The translations under genes were made by a program, and so were the position numbers. Below are positions 1 to 5,328 of a stretch of DNA of 5,328 bases, piece after piece. Within the stretch, counting starts at the first letter, position 1. Each line of letters begins with the position of its first letter. Source of the DNA: JBELHO01 sp042091375 (GTDB taxonomy: Bacteria; Pseudomonadota; Gammaproteobacteria; Enterobacterales; Alteromonadaceae); contig JBELHO010000105.1 in the NCBI GenBank assembly GCA_042091375.1, positions 1-5,328 of the forward strand, in the 5' to 3' direction. The notes below the pieces were generated by a model. That model ran no database searches. It was not told the DNA's origin and saw only the letters and a list, made by a program, of their open reading frames with translations.

Positions 1-14
1 TTTTATTATGTTTT

Positions 15-20
15 AAGGTG
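15..20 (+). promoter_or_regulatory. Ribosome binding site of degQ
   Basis: AAGGTG matches the 3' part of the anti-Shine-Dalgarno complement. It lies 7 nt before a TTG at 28 and 13 nt before an in-frame ATG at 34. The spacing therefore favours the TTG, while codon preference and the usual N-terminus of the family favour the ATG. Only these few bases precede the gene in the window, so its promoter lies outside it. Confidence 0.6.
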
Positions 21-33
21 CATTATTTTGACT

Positions 34-1404
34 ATGAAAATAAGATTATCAGTATTAAGCGCGGCAATTTTTTCAGCCTCCCTCCTCGTTACGCCTACAA
101 CCAGTCAGGCGAAACTTCCCTTTTCAGTAAATGGTCAGCAACTACCTACCCTGGCCCCAATGATTGAACGAGTCACTCCTGGTGTAGTGAGTATTCGTGT
201 TTCGGGCTCAAAGCCAGTCAGCCAACGGATGGACCCTTTTGATTTTTTCTTCGGTAATCCGCAACGTCAGCCACGAGCTGAAAACAGAGCATTTAGTGGT
301 TTAGGTTCAGGTGTCATTATTGATTCGGATGATGGCTATGTGGTTACTAATAATCACGTTATTCAAGATGCAGAGAAAATTATTGTTGCCTTACAAGATG
401 GTCGTGAATTTGAAGCCAAACTTATTGGCAATGACCCGCAATCTGATATTGCCTTGTTAGAGATTGAAAGCGAAGACTTGACCGAAATAAAGCTAGCAGA
501 CTCCGATGAGTTAAGAGTCGGTGATTTTTCGGTAGCAATTGGTAACCCGTTTGGCCTCAGCCATACCGTTACATCGGGTATTGTCAGTGCACTTGGTCGC
601 TCGGGGCTCAATATTGAAGGCTATGAAGATTTTATTCAAACTGATGCAGCCATTAACCAAGGCAATTCAGGGGGTGCGTTAGTTAATCTTAATGGTGAAC
701 TAATAGGCATTAATACTGCTATTTTAGGTTCATCCGGTGCTGGTGGTAATGTTGGAATTGGTTTTGCTATTCCTTCAAATATGATGAAGCGCTTGGTTGA
801 TCAAATACTTGAATTTGGTGAAGTTCGTCGCGGTAGTCTCGGTATCCTTGGTGGTAATGTAAATGCAGGTGTAGCTGAAGCGTTTGATCTCGAGACTAAA
901 AAAGGGGCCATTATTAATGAAGTTATTGAAGACAGCGCGGCTGAAAAAGCAGGATTAAAAGTCAATGATGTGATTGTCAGTCTTGATGGTAAAAAACTAC
1001 ACAGCTTTTATGAATTACGCAGTAGGATTGCCACGGCTGGTGAAGGAAAAACAGTTAAGCTTGCGATTATCCGTGATGGTGAAAATAAAGTAGTAAACGT
1101 TAAGCTTGGTGGTTCATCTGAAACAGCAACCTCAGCTGGAAAGATGCATAGTAATTTAACTGGCGCAACCTTAGAAGCGGGTGAAACTCAAGACGGTAAG
1201 AAAGGTGTTATTATCAAAACTATCGATTCTAAACGTTCACCGGCAGCACGTGCAGGCCTCGAAGAAGGTGATGTGATTTTAATGGTCAATCGCGATCGCG
1301 TTGACTCAGTCAGATCGCTCAGCAAAGCAATTGACGATGCTGAAGGTTATATTTACCTACAGATACAAAGGGGTAATCGAATTCTCAACAAGCGAATTCA
1401 ATAG
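34..1404 (+). CDS. degQ: Periplasmic serine endoprotease DegQ (HtrA family)
   Basis: Periplasmic protease/chaperone that degrades misfolded envelope proteins; family members form trimers and larger cages. Residues are numbered from the TTG at 28 (458 aa); from the ATG at 34 subtract two. A signal peptide covers about residues 1-28, with a hydrophobic core and a probable cut after TSQA. A trypsin-like domain follows with the triad His110 (TNNHVI), Asp140 (SDIALL) and Ser214 (GNSGG). PDZ1 starts near residue 268 (RGSLGI) and PDZ2 spans about 376-455. The LA loop before GLGSGVII is short, and the length is close to E. coli DegQ (455) rather than DegP (474), so DegQ is preferred; as the only soluble HtrA visible here it could also cover DegP-like roles. 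The activation-loop Arg191 (GRSGLN) and Phe175 (GNPFGL) are present. I chose the ATG at 34 because related proteins begin MK-x-x-LS. The gene ends with TAG inside a small tandem repeat and is followed by its own terminator. Confidence 0.95.
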   Translation: MKIRLSVLSAAIFSASLLVTPTTSQAKLPFSVNGQQLPTLAPMIERVTPGVVSIRVSGSKPVSQRMDPFDFFFGNPQRQPRAENRAFSGLGSGVIIDSDDGYVVTNNHVIQDAEKIIVALQDGREFEAKLIGNDPQSDIALLEIESEDLTEIKLADSDELRVGDFSVAIGNPFGLSHTVTSGIVSALGRSGLNIEGYEDFIQTDAAINQGNSGGALVNLNGELIGINTAILGSSGAGGNVGIGFAIPSNMMKRLVDQILEFGEVRRGSLGILGGNVNAGVAEAFDLETKKGAIINEVIEDSAAEKAGLKVNDVIVSLDGKKLHSFYELRSRIATAGEGKTVKLAIIRDGENKVVNVKLGGSSETATSAGKMHSNLTGATLEAGETQDGKKGVIIKTIDSKRSPAARAGLEEGDVILMVNRDRVDSVRSLSKAIDDAEGYIYLQIQRGNRILNKRIQ

Positions 1405-1434
1405 ATTTAGTCCACAACAGATTTAATCCACAAC
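1403..1434 (+). repeat. 16-bp tandem duplication over the degQ stop
   Basis: Two adjacent 16-nt copies, 1403-1418 (AGATTTAGTCCACAAC) and 1419-1434 (AGATTTAATCCACAAC), differ at one position. The first copy begins with the last two bases of the degQ TAG stop. The reading frame is unaffected because the copies lie at and after the stop. It looks like a recent slippage or local duplication; no function is implied. Confidence 0.8.
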
Positions 1435-1444
1435 TTCACAAGCT

Positions 1445-1473
1445 AAAGCGTCCATTTATTTGGACGCTTTTTT
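1445..1473 (+). terminator. Rho-independent terminator of degQ
   Basis: A perfect 10-bp stem pairs AAAGCGTCCA (1445-1454) with TGGACGCTTT (1461-1470) across a 6-nt loop. It ends in a run of six T (1468-1473). It sits about 40 nt after the degQ stop and has a T-tract only on the + side, so it should act on degQ transcripts and largely uncouple degS from degQ. Confidence 0.9.
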
Positions 1474-1499
1474 ATTCTGCCCTTTTATCTGAATGTCAC

Positions 1500-1528
1500 T
1501 TGCTGAAATTTTCGATTCTTGCCACAAT
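1500..1528 (+). promoter_or_regulatory. Candidate weak sigma-70 promoter for degS
   Basis: TTGCTG (1500-1505) and CACAAT (1523-1528) are separated by 17 nt and lie just after the degQ terminator, about 35 nt before the degS start. The -35 element matches the consensus in 3 of 6 positions and the -10 in 4 of 6, so this is only a candidate chosen for position and spacing. I saw no convincing sigma-E-type element (GGAACTT with GTCAAA) in the gap. Confidence 0.3.
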
Positions 1529-1563
1529 AAACGTCATTATTCACCAAAAATAAATGGGTTCAT

Positions 1564-2640
1564 GTGTTCAAAAAGCTTCATTTTTTCATAACACCTGCCG
1601 TGTTCGGTCTTGGTTTTGCATTTATCTATTTACTTATATTCTCACCTGAGTTGTTACGTACACAGTTTATTGCTAATCAGATGCCCCTTAATGCAAGTCA
1701 TTTAAGCTTTGCTAAAGCCGTTCAAACTGCTTCCCCTGCCGTGGTGAATATTTATTCAGAATCAATTAGTCATCGCCCTCGTAGCTTACGACCCGCTTCA
1801 CCCATAAGAGAGCTAGGTTCAGGCATTATTATGTCTAAAAAAGGCTATGTTCTTACTAACTATCACGTTATTAATAATGCCGATCAAATTCTTGTGGTGT
1901 TAAATGACGGCCGTCAATTTACGGATGTTCAACTGATTGGCTTTGATATACCAACCGATTTAGCGTTATTAAAAATTACTGCCGAGCACTTACCTGAAAT
2001 TCCGACCAATGATGATTTTGTGCCTCTCGTAGGCGATGTTATCTTAGCGATTGGTAATCCCTTGAATCTGGGTCAAACCATTACACAAGGGATTATTAGT
2101 GCCACTGATAAAACAAATATTGCTCAAACACGACATACTCGATTTTTACAAATGGATGCGGCAATCAATACTGGAAATTCTGGTGGTGCTGTCATTAATA
2201 CTAATGGCACTCTTGTTGGTATAACATCTGCTAAATTTAAACATTCACGAAACTTAGAAGTACAAGGCATTTTCTTTGCCGTCCCTTACACTCTAGCCAA
2301 AGACGTTATGGATAAAATAATTAAATATGGCAGAGTCATTCGTGGCTATATTGGTTTTGATGCAGAACCCGTTGATAGTTCAGGACGGTTAATACGAAGT
2401 AATCACACACCTGTCTACGGTATGCGGATCAGTAGACTGGATCCCTTAGGCCCTGCATGGCAAGCCGGATTTCAAACAAACGATATTGTAACAAGCATTA
2501 ACGGTAAAAAGTTTGTCAACACTAACAATACGCTAGAGTTAATTACAAATACACCGCCTGGAAGTGAACTTAACTTTACTGTCACACGCGATGGTCAAGT
2601 GATTGTATTACCCGTCATCGTTGGCGAATTACAATTTTAA
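1564..2640 (+). CDS. degS: Membrane-anchored site-1 protease DegS
   Basis: Inner-membrane serine protease with its catalytic domain in the periplasm. In the family it is activated when its PDZ domain binds C-terminal tails of misassembled outer-membrane proteins, and it then cuts RseA to release sigma-E. The 358-aa product (E. coli 355) has one N-terminal transmembrane helix at about residues 6-27 and no cleavable signal. The triad is His101 (NYHVI), Asp132 (TDLALL) and Ser206 (GNSGG), followed by a single PDZ from about 259 (RVIRGYIG) to the end. The anchor plus one PDZ separates it from DegQ/DegP. The start is GTG: an in-frame stop at 1528 and no ATG, GTG or TTG between leave no other upstream start, and the SD is weak (GGG at 1556-1558). 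Oddities are Leu167 and Lys183 where E. coli has Tyr162 and Arg178, a basic L3 loop, and a C-terminus ending ELQF. The assignment is firm; normal allostery is less certain. Confidence 0.93.
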   Translation: MFKKLHFFITPAVFGLGFAFIYLLIFSPELLRTQFIANQMPLNASHLSFAKAVQTASPAVVNIYSESISHRPRSLRPASPIRELGSGIIMSKKGYVLTNYHVINNADQILVVLNDGRQFTDVQLIGFDIPTDLALLKITAEHLPEIPTNDDFVPLVGDVILAIGNPLNLGQTITQGIISATDKTNIAQTRHTRFLQMDAAINTGNSGGAVINTNGTLVGITSAKFKHSRNLEVQGIFFAVPYTLAKDVMDKIIKYGRVIRGYIGFDAEPVDSSGRLIRSNHTPVYGMRISRLDPLGPAWQAGFQTNDIVTSINGKKFVNTNNTLELITNTPPGSELNFTVTRDGQVIVLPVIVGELQF

Positions 2641-2658
2641 TTAAGTAATTGTGGTTAT

Positions 2659-2686
2659 AAAAAAGGTCACATATGTGACCTTTTTT
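2659..2686. terminator. Bidirectional terminator between degS and murA
   Basis: A perfect 28-bp palindrome with AAAAAAGGTCACAT (2659-2672) as its left arm and the exact reverse complement as its right arm (2673-2686). It gives a GC-containing stem with a tight loop at the centre and a six-base T-tract on either strand. It lies 18 nt after the degS stop and 12 nt beyond the murA stop, the expected place for a shared terminator of convergent genes. Confidence 0.92.
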
Positions 2687-2698
2687 GTGTCTATTTAA

Positions 2699-3958
2699 TT
2701 AAGCTTTTCGACGTTTAATATTAACGCCCAATCCACCTAATTTATCTTCAATACTTTGATAGCCTCGGTCAACATGATAGATACGATCAACAATTGTTTC
2801 ACCATCAGCCACTGCGCCGGCCAATATCAAACTCGCGGAAGCTCGCAAATCAGTTGCCATTACCTGTGCGCCGCTCAACATGTCAGTATGTTCGCATATC
2901 GCCGTCGTACCCTCGAGACGAATATTGGCTCCCATACGCTGCAATTCAGGCACATGCATAAAGCGATTTTCAAAAATAGTTTCTGTAATGGTCGCACTTC
3001 CCTCGGCAACAACATTCATTGCTGTAAACTGTGCTTGCATATCGGTTGGAAAACCTGGGTGAGGAAGCGTTTTTATATTCACCGCATTGAGTGAGCGATT
3101 GCGCATATCAAGATAAATACTGGTATCAGTGAGCTCAATAAATGCATTGGCATCACGTAATTTCTCAATCACAGGTTCTAGGCTTAAGTGGTTAGTTCCA
3201 CGACATAATACTTCACCTTTAGCCATGGCAGCCGCAACCAAAAAGGTTCCTGTTTCAATGCGATCAGGTAATATTTTGTGTTCGCAGCCAGATAATTGTT
3301 CTACGCCTGTAACCTCAATGCGATCTGAACCAGCTCCTGAGATATTGGCTCCCATTGCTTGTAAATACATAGCCAAATCATTAATTTCAGGTTCTCGAGC
3401 GGCATTCTCAATAACGGTCACACCATCGGCTAATGTGGCAGCCATCAATAAGTTTTCTGTTGCACCGACACTCACGACATCCATGAAAATATGAGCACCT
3501 TTTAAGCGTCCATTTACTTTGGCATTGATATAACCATTCTCGACGCTCACCTCCGCCCCCATTTTTTCAAGCCCTGAAATATGAAGATCAACAGGACGAG
3601 CGCCAATTGCACACCCACCAGGTAATGATACTTGAGCTTCACCAAACCGGGCTAATAAAGGACCGAGAGCCAGCACCGATGCTCGCATCTGCTTGACCAA
3701 ATCATAGGGTGCCAGTATTTTATCAATAGTGCTTCCATCAACCACTAATGTATCTTGGCGCCACTCTACTTGCGCTCCGAGTGTGGTTAACAGTGCCTCT
3801 GTTGTATTAATATCTCTTAGGCGAGGTACGTTAGTAAAATAACTTTTCCCATTGGCTAGAATTGCAGCAAATAATATGGGTAATGCCGCGTTTTTTGCAC
3901 CAGAAATCGTTACTTCACCAGCAAGTGGATTACCACCTTGAATTACAAACTGATCCAT
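2699..3958 (-). CDS. murA: UDP-N-acetylglucosamine 1-carboxyvinyltransferase MurA
   Basis: Cytoplasmic enzyme that transfers the enolpyruvyl group of PEP to UDP-GlcNAc, the first committed step of peptidoglycan synthesis. At 419 aa it matches the E. coli enzyme in length. Visible key residues are Lys22-Asn23 (GAKNAALP), Arg92 (MRASVL), the catalytic loop Cys116 (GGCAIGARP, equal to E. coli Cys115), Arg121, Asp306 (PTDMQAQ) and Arg398 (VDRGY). The two inside-out alpha/beta domains span the whole length. Because the loop residue is Cys rather than Asp, this is the fosfomycin-sensitive type by family knowledge. The ATG start has a good AGGTG site 5 nt upstream. It is the last gene of the mla-ibaG operon, 10 nt after ibaG, and ends at the shared terminator. 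I see nothing broken. Confidence 0.98.
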   Translation of the reverse strand: MDQFVIQGGNPLAGEVTISGAKNAALPILFAAILANGKSYFTNVPRLRDINTTEALLTTLGAQVEWRQDTLVVDGSTIDKILAPYDLVKQMRASVLALGPLLARFGEAQVSLPGGCAIGARPVDLHISGLEKMGAEVSVENGYINAKVNGRLKGAHIFMDVVSVGATENLLMAATLADGVTVIENAAREPEINDLAMYLQAMGANISGAGSDRIEVTGVEQLSGCEHKILPDRIETGTFLVAAAMAKGEVLCRGTNHLSLEPVIEKLRDANAFIELTDTSIYLDMRNRSLNAVNIKTLPHPGFPTDMQAQFTAMNVVAEGSATITETIFENRFMHVPELQRMGANIRLEGTTAICEHTDMLSGAQVMATDLRASASLILAGAVADGETIVDRIYHVDRGYQSIEDKLGGLGVNIKRRKA

Positions 3959-3963
3959 TTGAA

Positions 3964-3968
3964 CACCT
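3964..3968 (-). promoter_or_regulatory. murA ribosome binding site touching the ibaG stop
   Basis: On the minus strand the ibaG stop TAA (3971-3969) runs directly into AGGTG (3968-3964), which is 5 nt before the murA ATG. A ribosome finishing ibaG would cover this site, so translational coupling of the two genes is likely. Confidence 0.7.
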
Positions 3969-4223
3969 TTATAACATCATCAATTTGCGATCACGTTCCC
4001 AATTCTCAGGCGTGTAAGCTTTAATAGAGACAGCGTGTAACGTGCCATCAGAGATTTTATCCATCAATGGAGCGTAAACCATTTGCTGTTGCTTTACGCG
4101 TGACACCCCTTCGAAACAGTCACCAACTGCAATCACCTCGAAGTGACTGCCTGCAGCTTTAACCTTAACAAAGTCAAGCTCAAGAGCCTGCTTTAACATA
4201 TCTTCTACTTGTTTAGCTTCCAT
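3969..4223 (-). CDS. ibaG: BolA-family protein IbaG
   Basis: Small cytoplasmic BolA/YrbA-type protein. BolA proteins pair with monothiol glutaredoxins to bind a [2Fe-2S] cluster, and IbaG is linked to acid stress and, in Vibrio, to Fe-S and envelope balance. The product is 84 aa from the ATG at 4223, matching E. coli IbaG; a TTG immediately upstream (4226) could add one residue. It carries the family core GSHFEVIAVG followed by SRVKxQQ and HAVSIKAYTP, then WERDRK. The His of GSHF and the invariant His of LHAVSIKAY (residues 27 and 63 from this ATG) are the expected cluster-ligand positions. The gene starts 5 nt after mlaB and ends 10 nt before murA, the usual operon position. The SD is weak (GAG 8 nt upstream), which fits translation coupled to mlaB. 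Confidence 0.95.
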   Translation of the reverse strand: MEAKQVEDMLKQALELDFVKVKAAGSHFEVIAVGDCFEGVSRVKQQQMVYAPLMDKISDGTLHAVSIKAYTPENWERDRKLMML

Positions 4224-4228
4224 CAACT

Positions 4229-4513
4229 TTACTCAAATAAATTCTCAACATGACCCAATTTCATCAGCTTAATAAGCTGCTGTGGTAGATTGATAAGTCT
4301 AAGGCTTATACGCTTACGTTGCAATTGCCCAAGAGTATGAATTAACCAAGCAAGGCCTGCAGTATCAATAAGTGAGAGTTCACTCAAGTCTAATGTGACA
4401 CTATCCGTCTCACTGTGTGTTGGAAGTTGAATACTGCCCACTGAATGCCGAGTAAGTTCACCGCTCAGTAAATATTTACTAGCACTTTGTTTGTTTAAAA
4501 ACACTTGGTTCAT
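4229..4513 (-). CDS. mlaB: STAS-domain protein MlaB of the Mla phospholipid transporter
   Basis: Cytoplasmic STAS-domain subunit that binds the ATPase MlaF and supports assembly and activity of the MlaFEDB inner-membrane complex. It is 94 aa from the ATG at 4513 (E. coli 97). The STAS signature LDLSELSLIDTAGLAWL is readable, with Asp50-Thr51 at the loop that contacts MlaF in E. coli (Thr52 there). The sequence is otherwise diverged, so the call leans on this motif plus position. A longer reading from 4570 would overlap the end of mlaC by 53 nt and add residues unlike the family. The 4513 start has GGTGA 8 nt upstream and begins 4 nt after mlaC, so I prefer it. It is followed by ibaG after 5 nt. 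Confidence 0.92.
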   Translation of the reverse strand: MNQVFLNKQSASKYLLSGELTRHSVGSIQLPTHSETDSVTLDLSELSLIDTAGLAWLIHTLGQLQRKRISLRLINLPQQLIKLMKLGHVENLFE

Positions 4514-4517
4514 AGTT

Positions 4518-5177
4518 TTATTCACCAGCAAATTGAACAGGTAACTTACTTTTTTGCTCAAGTATATCAATCACGTAAACCAGTCCTTCCGTTCTTAAAA
4601 TACCGTGGAACTCAGCTTGCTTTGCATCTAACAAACTAATACCTTCAGGTAACATATCAAATCCTTTCCATTCTCCCGATTTTGTTTTTCGCACCTTAAA
4701 ATCTATTTGAATATCAGGTTTGCCCGGCTCAAGGATTGTGGTCTTAACTAAAACTAATTTTTTATCCGAAAAATCTTGCGGTGGAGAAAATTCAACTTCT
4801 TGACCGCGATATTGAGTAAAAATGCCCGCGTAAGAGGTTATTAAAAACTCGCGAAATACCTTAATGAACCGTTTTAAATTTTTAATCTCAGCTTGCTGCT
4901 GTTCTTTGTCTTTAATATTTCTTACTTTCGAAATATAGCTACCCAGTACACGCTGTGATGCATAACGGTAATCTATATAAGGTAATAGCTCTTCTTCAAC
5001 GATAACCTTAAGATGATTTTTATCTTTTTCAATGAGTGATTGATCTGCTGTAATTCTTGAAAAAGTGTTTTCAGCAACACTTCTGAGCATTTTATATGGA
5101 TTAGTTTGATCCACTTCCTGTGCAACTAACGCACTCGCGTTAATTAACATTATTATTGCTATTAAAAATCTCATCAT
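4518..5177 (-). CDS. mlaC: Periplasmic phospholipid-binding protein MlaC
   Basis: Soluble periplasmic shuttle (Tol_Tol_Ttg2 family) that carries phospholipids between the outer-membrane MlaA-porin complex and inner-membrane MlaFEDB. The 219-aa product has a signal peptide at about residues 1-19 (hydrophobic core, cut near ALVA) and the family mature start DQTNPYKML. Further family marks are EELLPYIDYRYA, VLGSY, FREFL, the YRGQEV turn and the lipid-pocket region near WKGFDMLPEGISLL. It is about 8 residues longer than E. coli MlaC (211), mostly through a Lys/Gln-rich stretch at about residues 82-108. Two consecutive ATG codons (5177 and 5174) are possible starts. A purine-rich AGGGTG lies 13 nt upstream, rather far, and nothing better is visible. 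It follows mlaD after 23 nt and precedes mlaB by 4 nt. Confidence 0.95.
   Translation of the reverse strand: MMRFLIAIIMLINASALVAQEVDQTNPYKMLRSVAENTFSRITADQSLIEKDKNHLKVIVEEELLPYIDYRYASQRVLGSYISKVRNIKDKEQQQAEIKNLKRFIKVFREFLITSYAGIFTQYRGQEVEFSPPQDFSDKKLVLVKTTILEPGKPDIQIDFKVRKTKSGEWKGFDMLPEGISLLDAKQAEFHGILRTEGLVYVIDILEQKSKLPVQFAGE
4522..4526 (-). promoter_or_regulatory. mlaB ribosome binding site inside the end of mlaC
   Basis: GGTGA on the minus strand lies within the last codons of mlaC (the Gly-Glu codons), 8 nt before the ATG at 4513. It decides the mlaB start in favour of 4513 over the longer reading and suggests coupling with mlaC. Confidence 0.6.
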
Positions 5178-5200
5178 AACTTTAAACCAACACCCTAAAT

Positions 5201-5328
5201 TTAATCATTACCTTGGTTAAACAAAAACTGTCCAATCAACTCTTCAAGTACCAGCGCTGATTTGGTATCAGTGATAACATCACCATCTTTTAGTACTTTA
5301 ATTTCTTCAAGCCCAAACATTTCATTTA
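5201..5328 (-). CDS. mlaD: MlaD, C-terminal fragment (cut by window edge)
   Basis: Only the last 41 codons plus the TAA (5203-5201) are inside the window; translating the minus strand from 5326 gives an open frame ending LEELIGQFLFNQGND. The tract DTKSALVLEELIGQFLF closely resembles the C-terminal helix of MlaD, the single-pass MCE protein whose hexamer forms the periplasmic phospholipid channel of MlaFEDB. In that ring the C-terminal helices line the hydrophobic pore. The short hydrophilic tail after the helix is much shorter than the Ala/Pro-rich tail of E. coli MlaD. The position directly before mlaC supports the call. The signal-anchor and MCE domain lie outside the window, so I cannot judge whether the gene is intact. 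Confidence 0.9.
   Translation of the reverse strand, partial: NEMFGLEEIKVLKDGDVITDTKSALVLEELIGQFLFNQGND

Noticed and set aside
4..9. TATTAT as a -10 element for degQ
   Set aside because: Transcription would begin at about the ribosome binding site (15-20), leaving almost no leader, and the -35 region is outside the window.
363..611. Minus-strand open frame inside degQ (82 codons)
   Set aside because: It lies wholly within the conserved protease domain of degQ and has no family-like features.
2665..2680. CRP-like site (TCACA and TGTGA half-sites) between degS and murA
   Set aside because: The half-sites are in the inverse order to the CRP consensus (TGTGA-N6-TCACA) with the wrong spacing, and they form the stem of a terminator between convergent genes.
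2756..3494. Plus-strand open frames inside murA (60-121 codons)
   Set aside because: They are antisense to a fully conserved murA and show no recognisable domains.
3504..3516. 13-nt match of the degQ terminator arm and loop (1446-1458) inside murA, which would let the degQ 3' UTR pair with murA mRNA
   Set aside because: The murA stretch encodes a conserved NGRLKG region, and the terminator arm is already paired in its hairpin. A 13-nt chance match in 5.3 kb is not remarkable.
4514..4570. N-terminal extension of mlaB starting at 4570
   Set aside because: It overlaps the end of mlaC, has no family similarity, and the ATG at 4513 has a well-spaced GGTGA and gives the usual length.

Overview
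The window comes from a gammaproteobacterium, moderately AT-rich by eye. The gene content and the order murA-ibaG-mlaB-mlaC-mlaD, convergent with a degQ-degS pair, suggest a marine Alteromonadales-type lineage (Shewanella or Colwellia relatives). The placement rests on remembered gene order and protein similarity, because no search was run, so the genus is uncertain.

The left half (1-2640, + strand) holds two periplasmic HtrA-family serine proteases. The first is DegQ, exported and soluble, with two PDZ domains. The second is DegS, membrane-anchored with one PDZ domain, the sensor protease of the sigma-E envelope stress response. The 160-bp gap between them carries a small tandem duplication overlapping the degQ stop, a strong intrinsic terminator and a weak candidate promoter, so degS is probably transcribed at least partly on its own. 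A perfect 28-bp palindrome flanked by A and T runs (2659-2686) separates degS from the convergent operon and can terminate both strands.

The right half (2699-5328, - strand) is the 3' part of the conserved mlaFEDCB-ibaG-murA operon. In transcription order it holds the C-terminal end of mlaD (cut by the window edge and not closed as an ORF inside it), mlaC, mlaB, ibaG and murA. Gaps are 23, 4, 5 and 10 nt, which points to one polycistronic, translationally coupled unit. MlaD, MlaC and MlaB belong to the phospholipid transport system that keeps the outer membrane asymmetric. IbaG is a BolA-family Fe-S/glutaredoxin partner. MurA makes the first committed peptidoglycan precursor.

The common theme is envelope maintenance: outer-membrane protein quality control on one strand, outer-membrane lipid asymmetry and wall synthesis on the other. 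No mobile element, CRISPR array, RNA gene or unknown system was seen. The observations most worth checking are in DegS: its allosteric loop departs from the canonical residues, and its own C-terminus ends in Leu-Gln-Phe, resembling the OMP tail signal that DegS normally senses. No gene-free stretch exceeds 300 bases.
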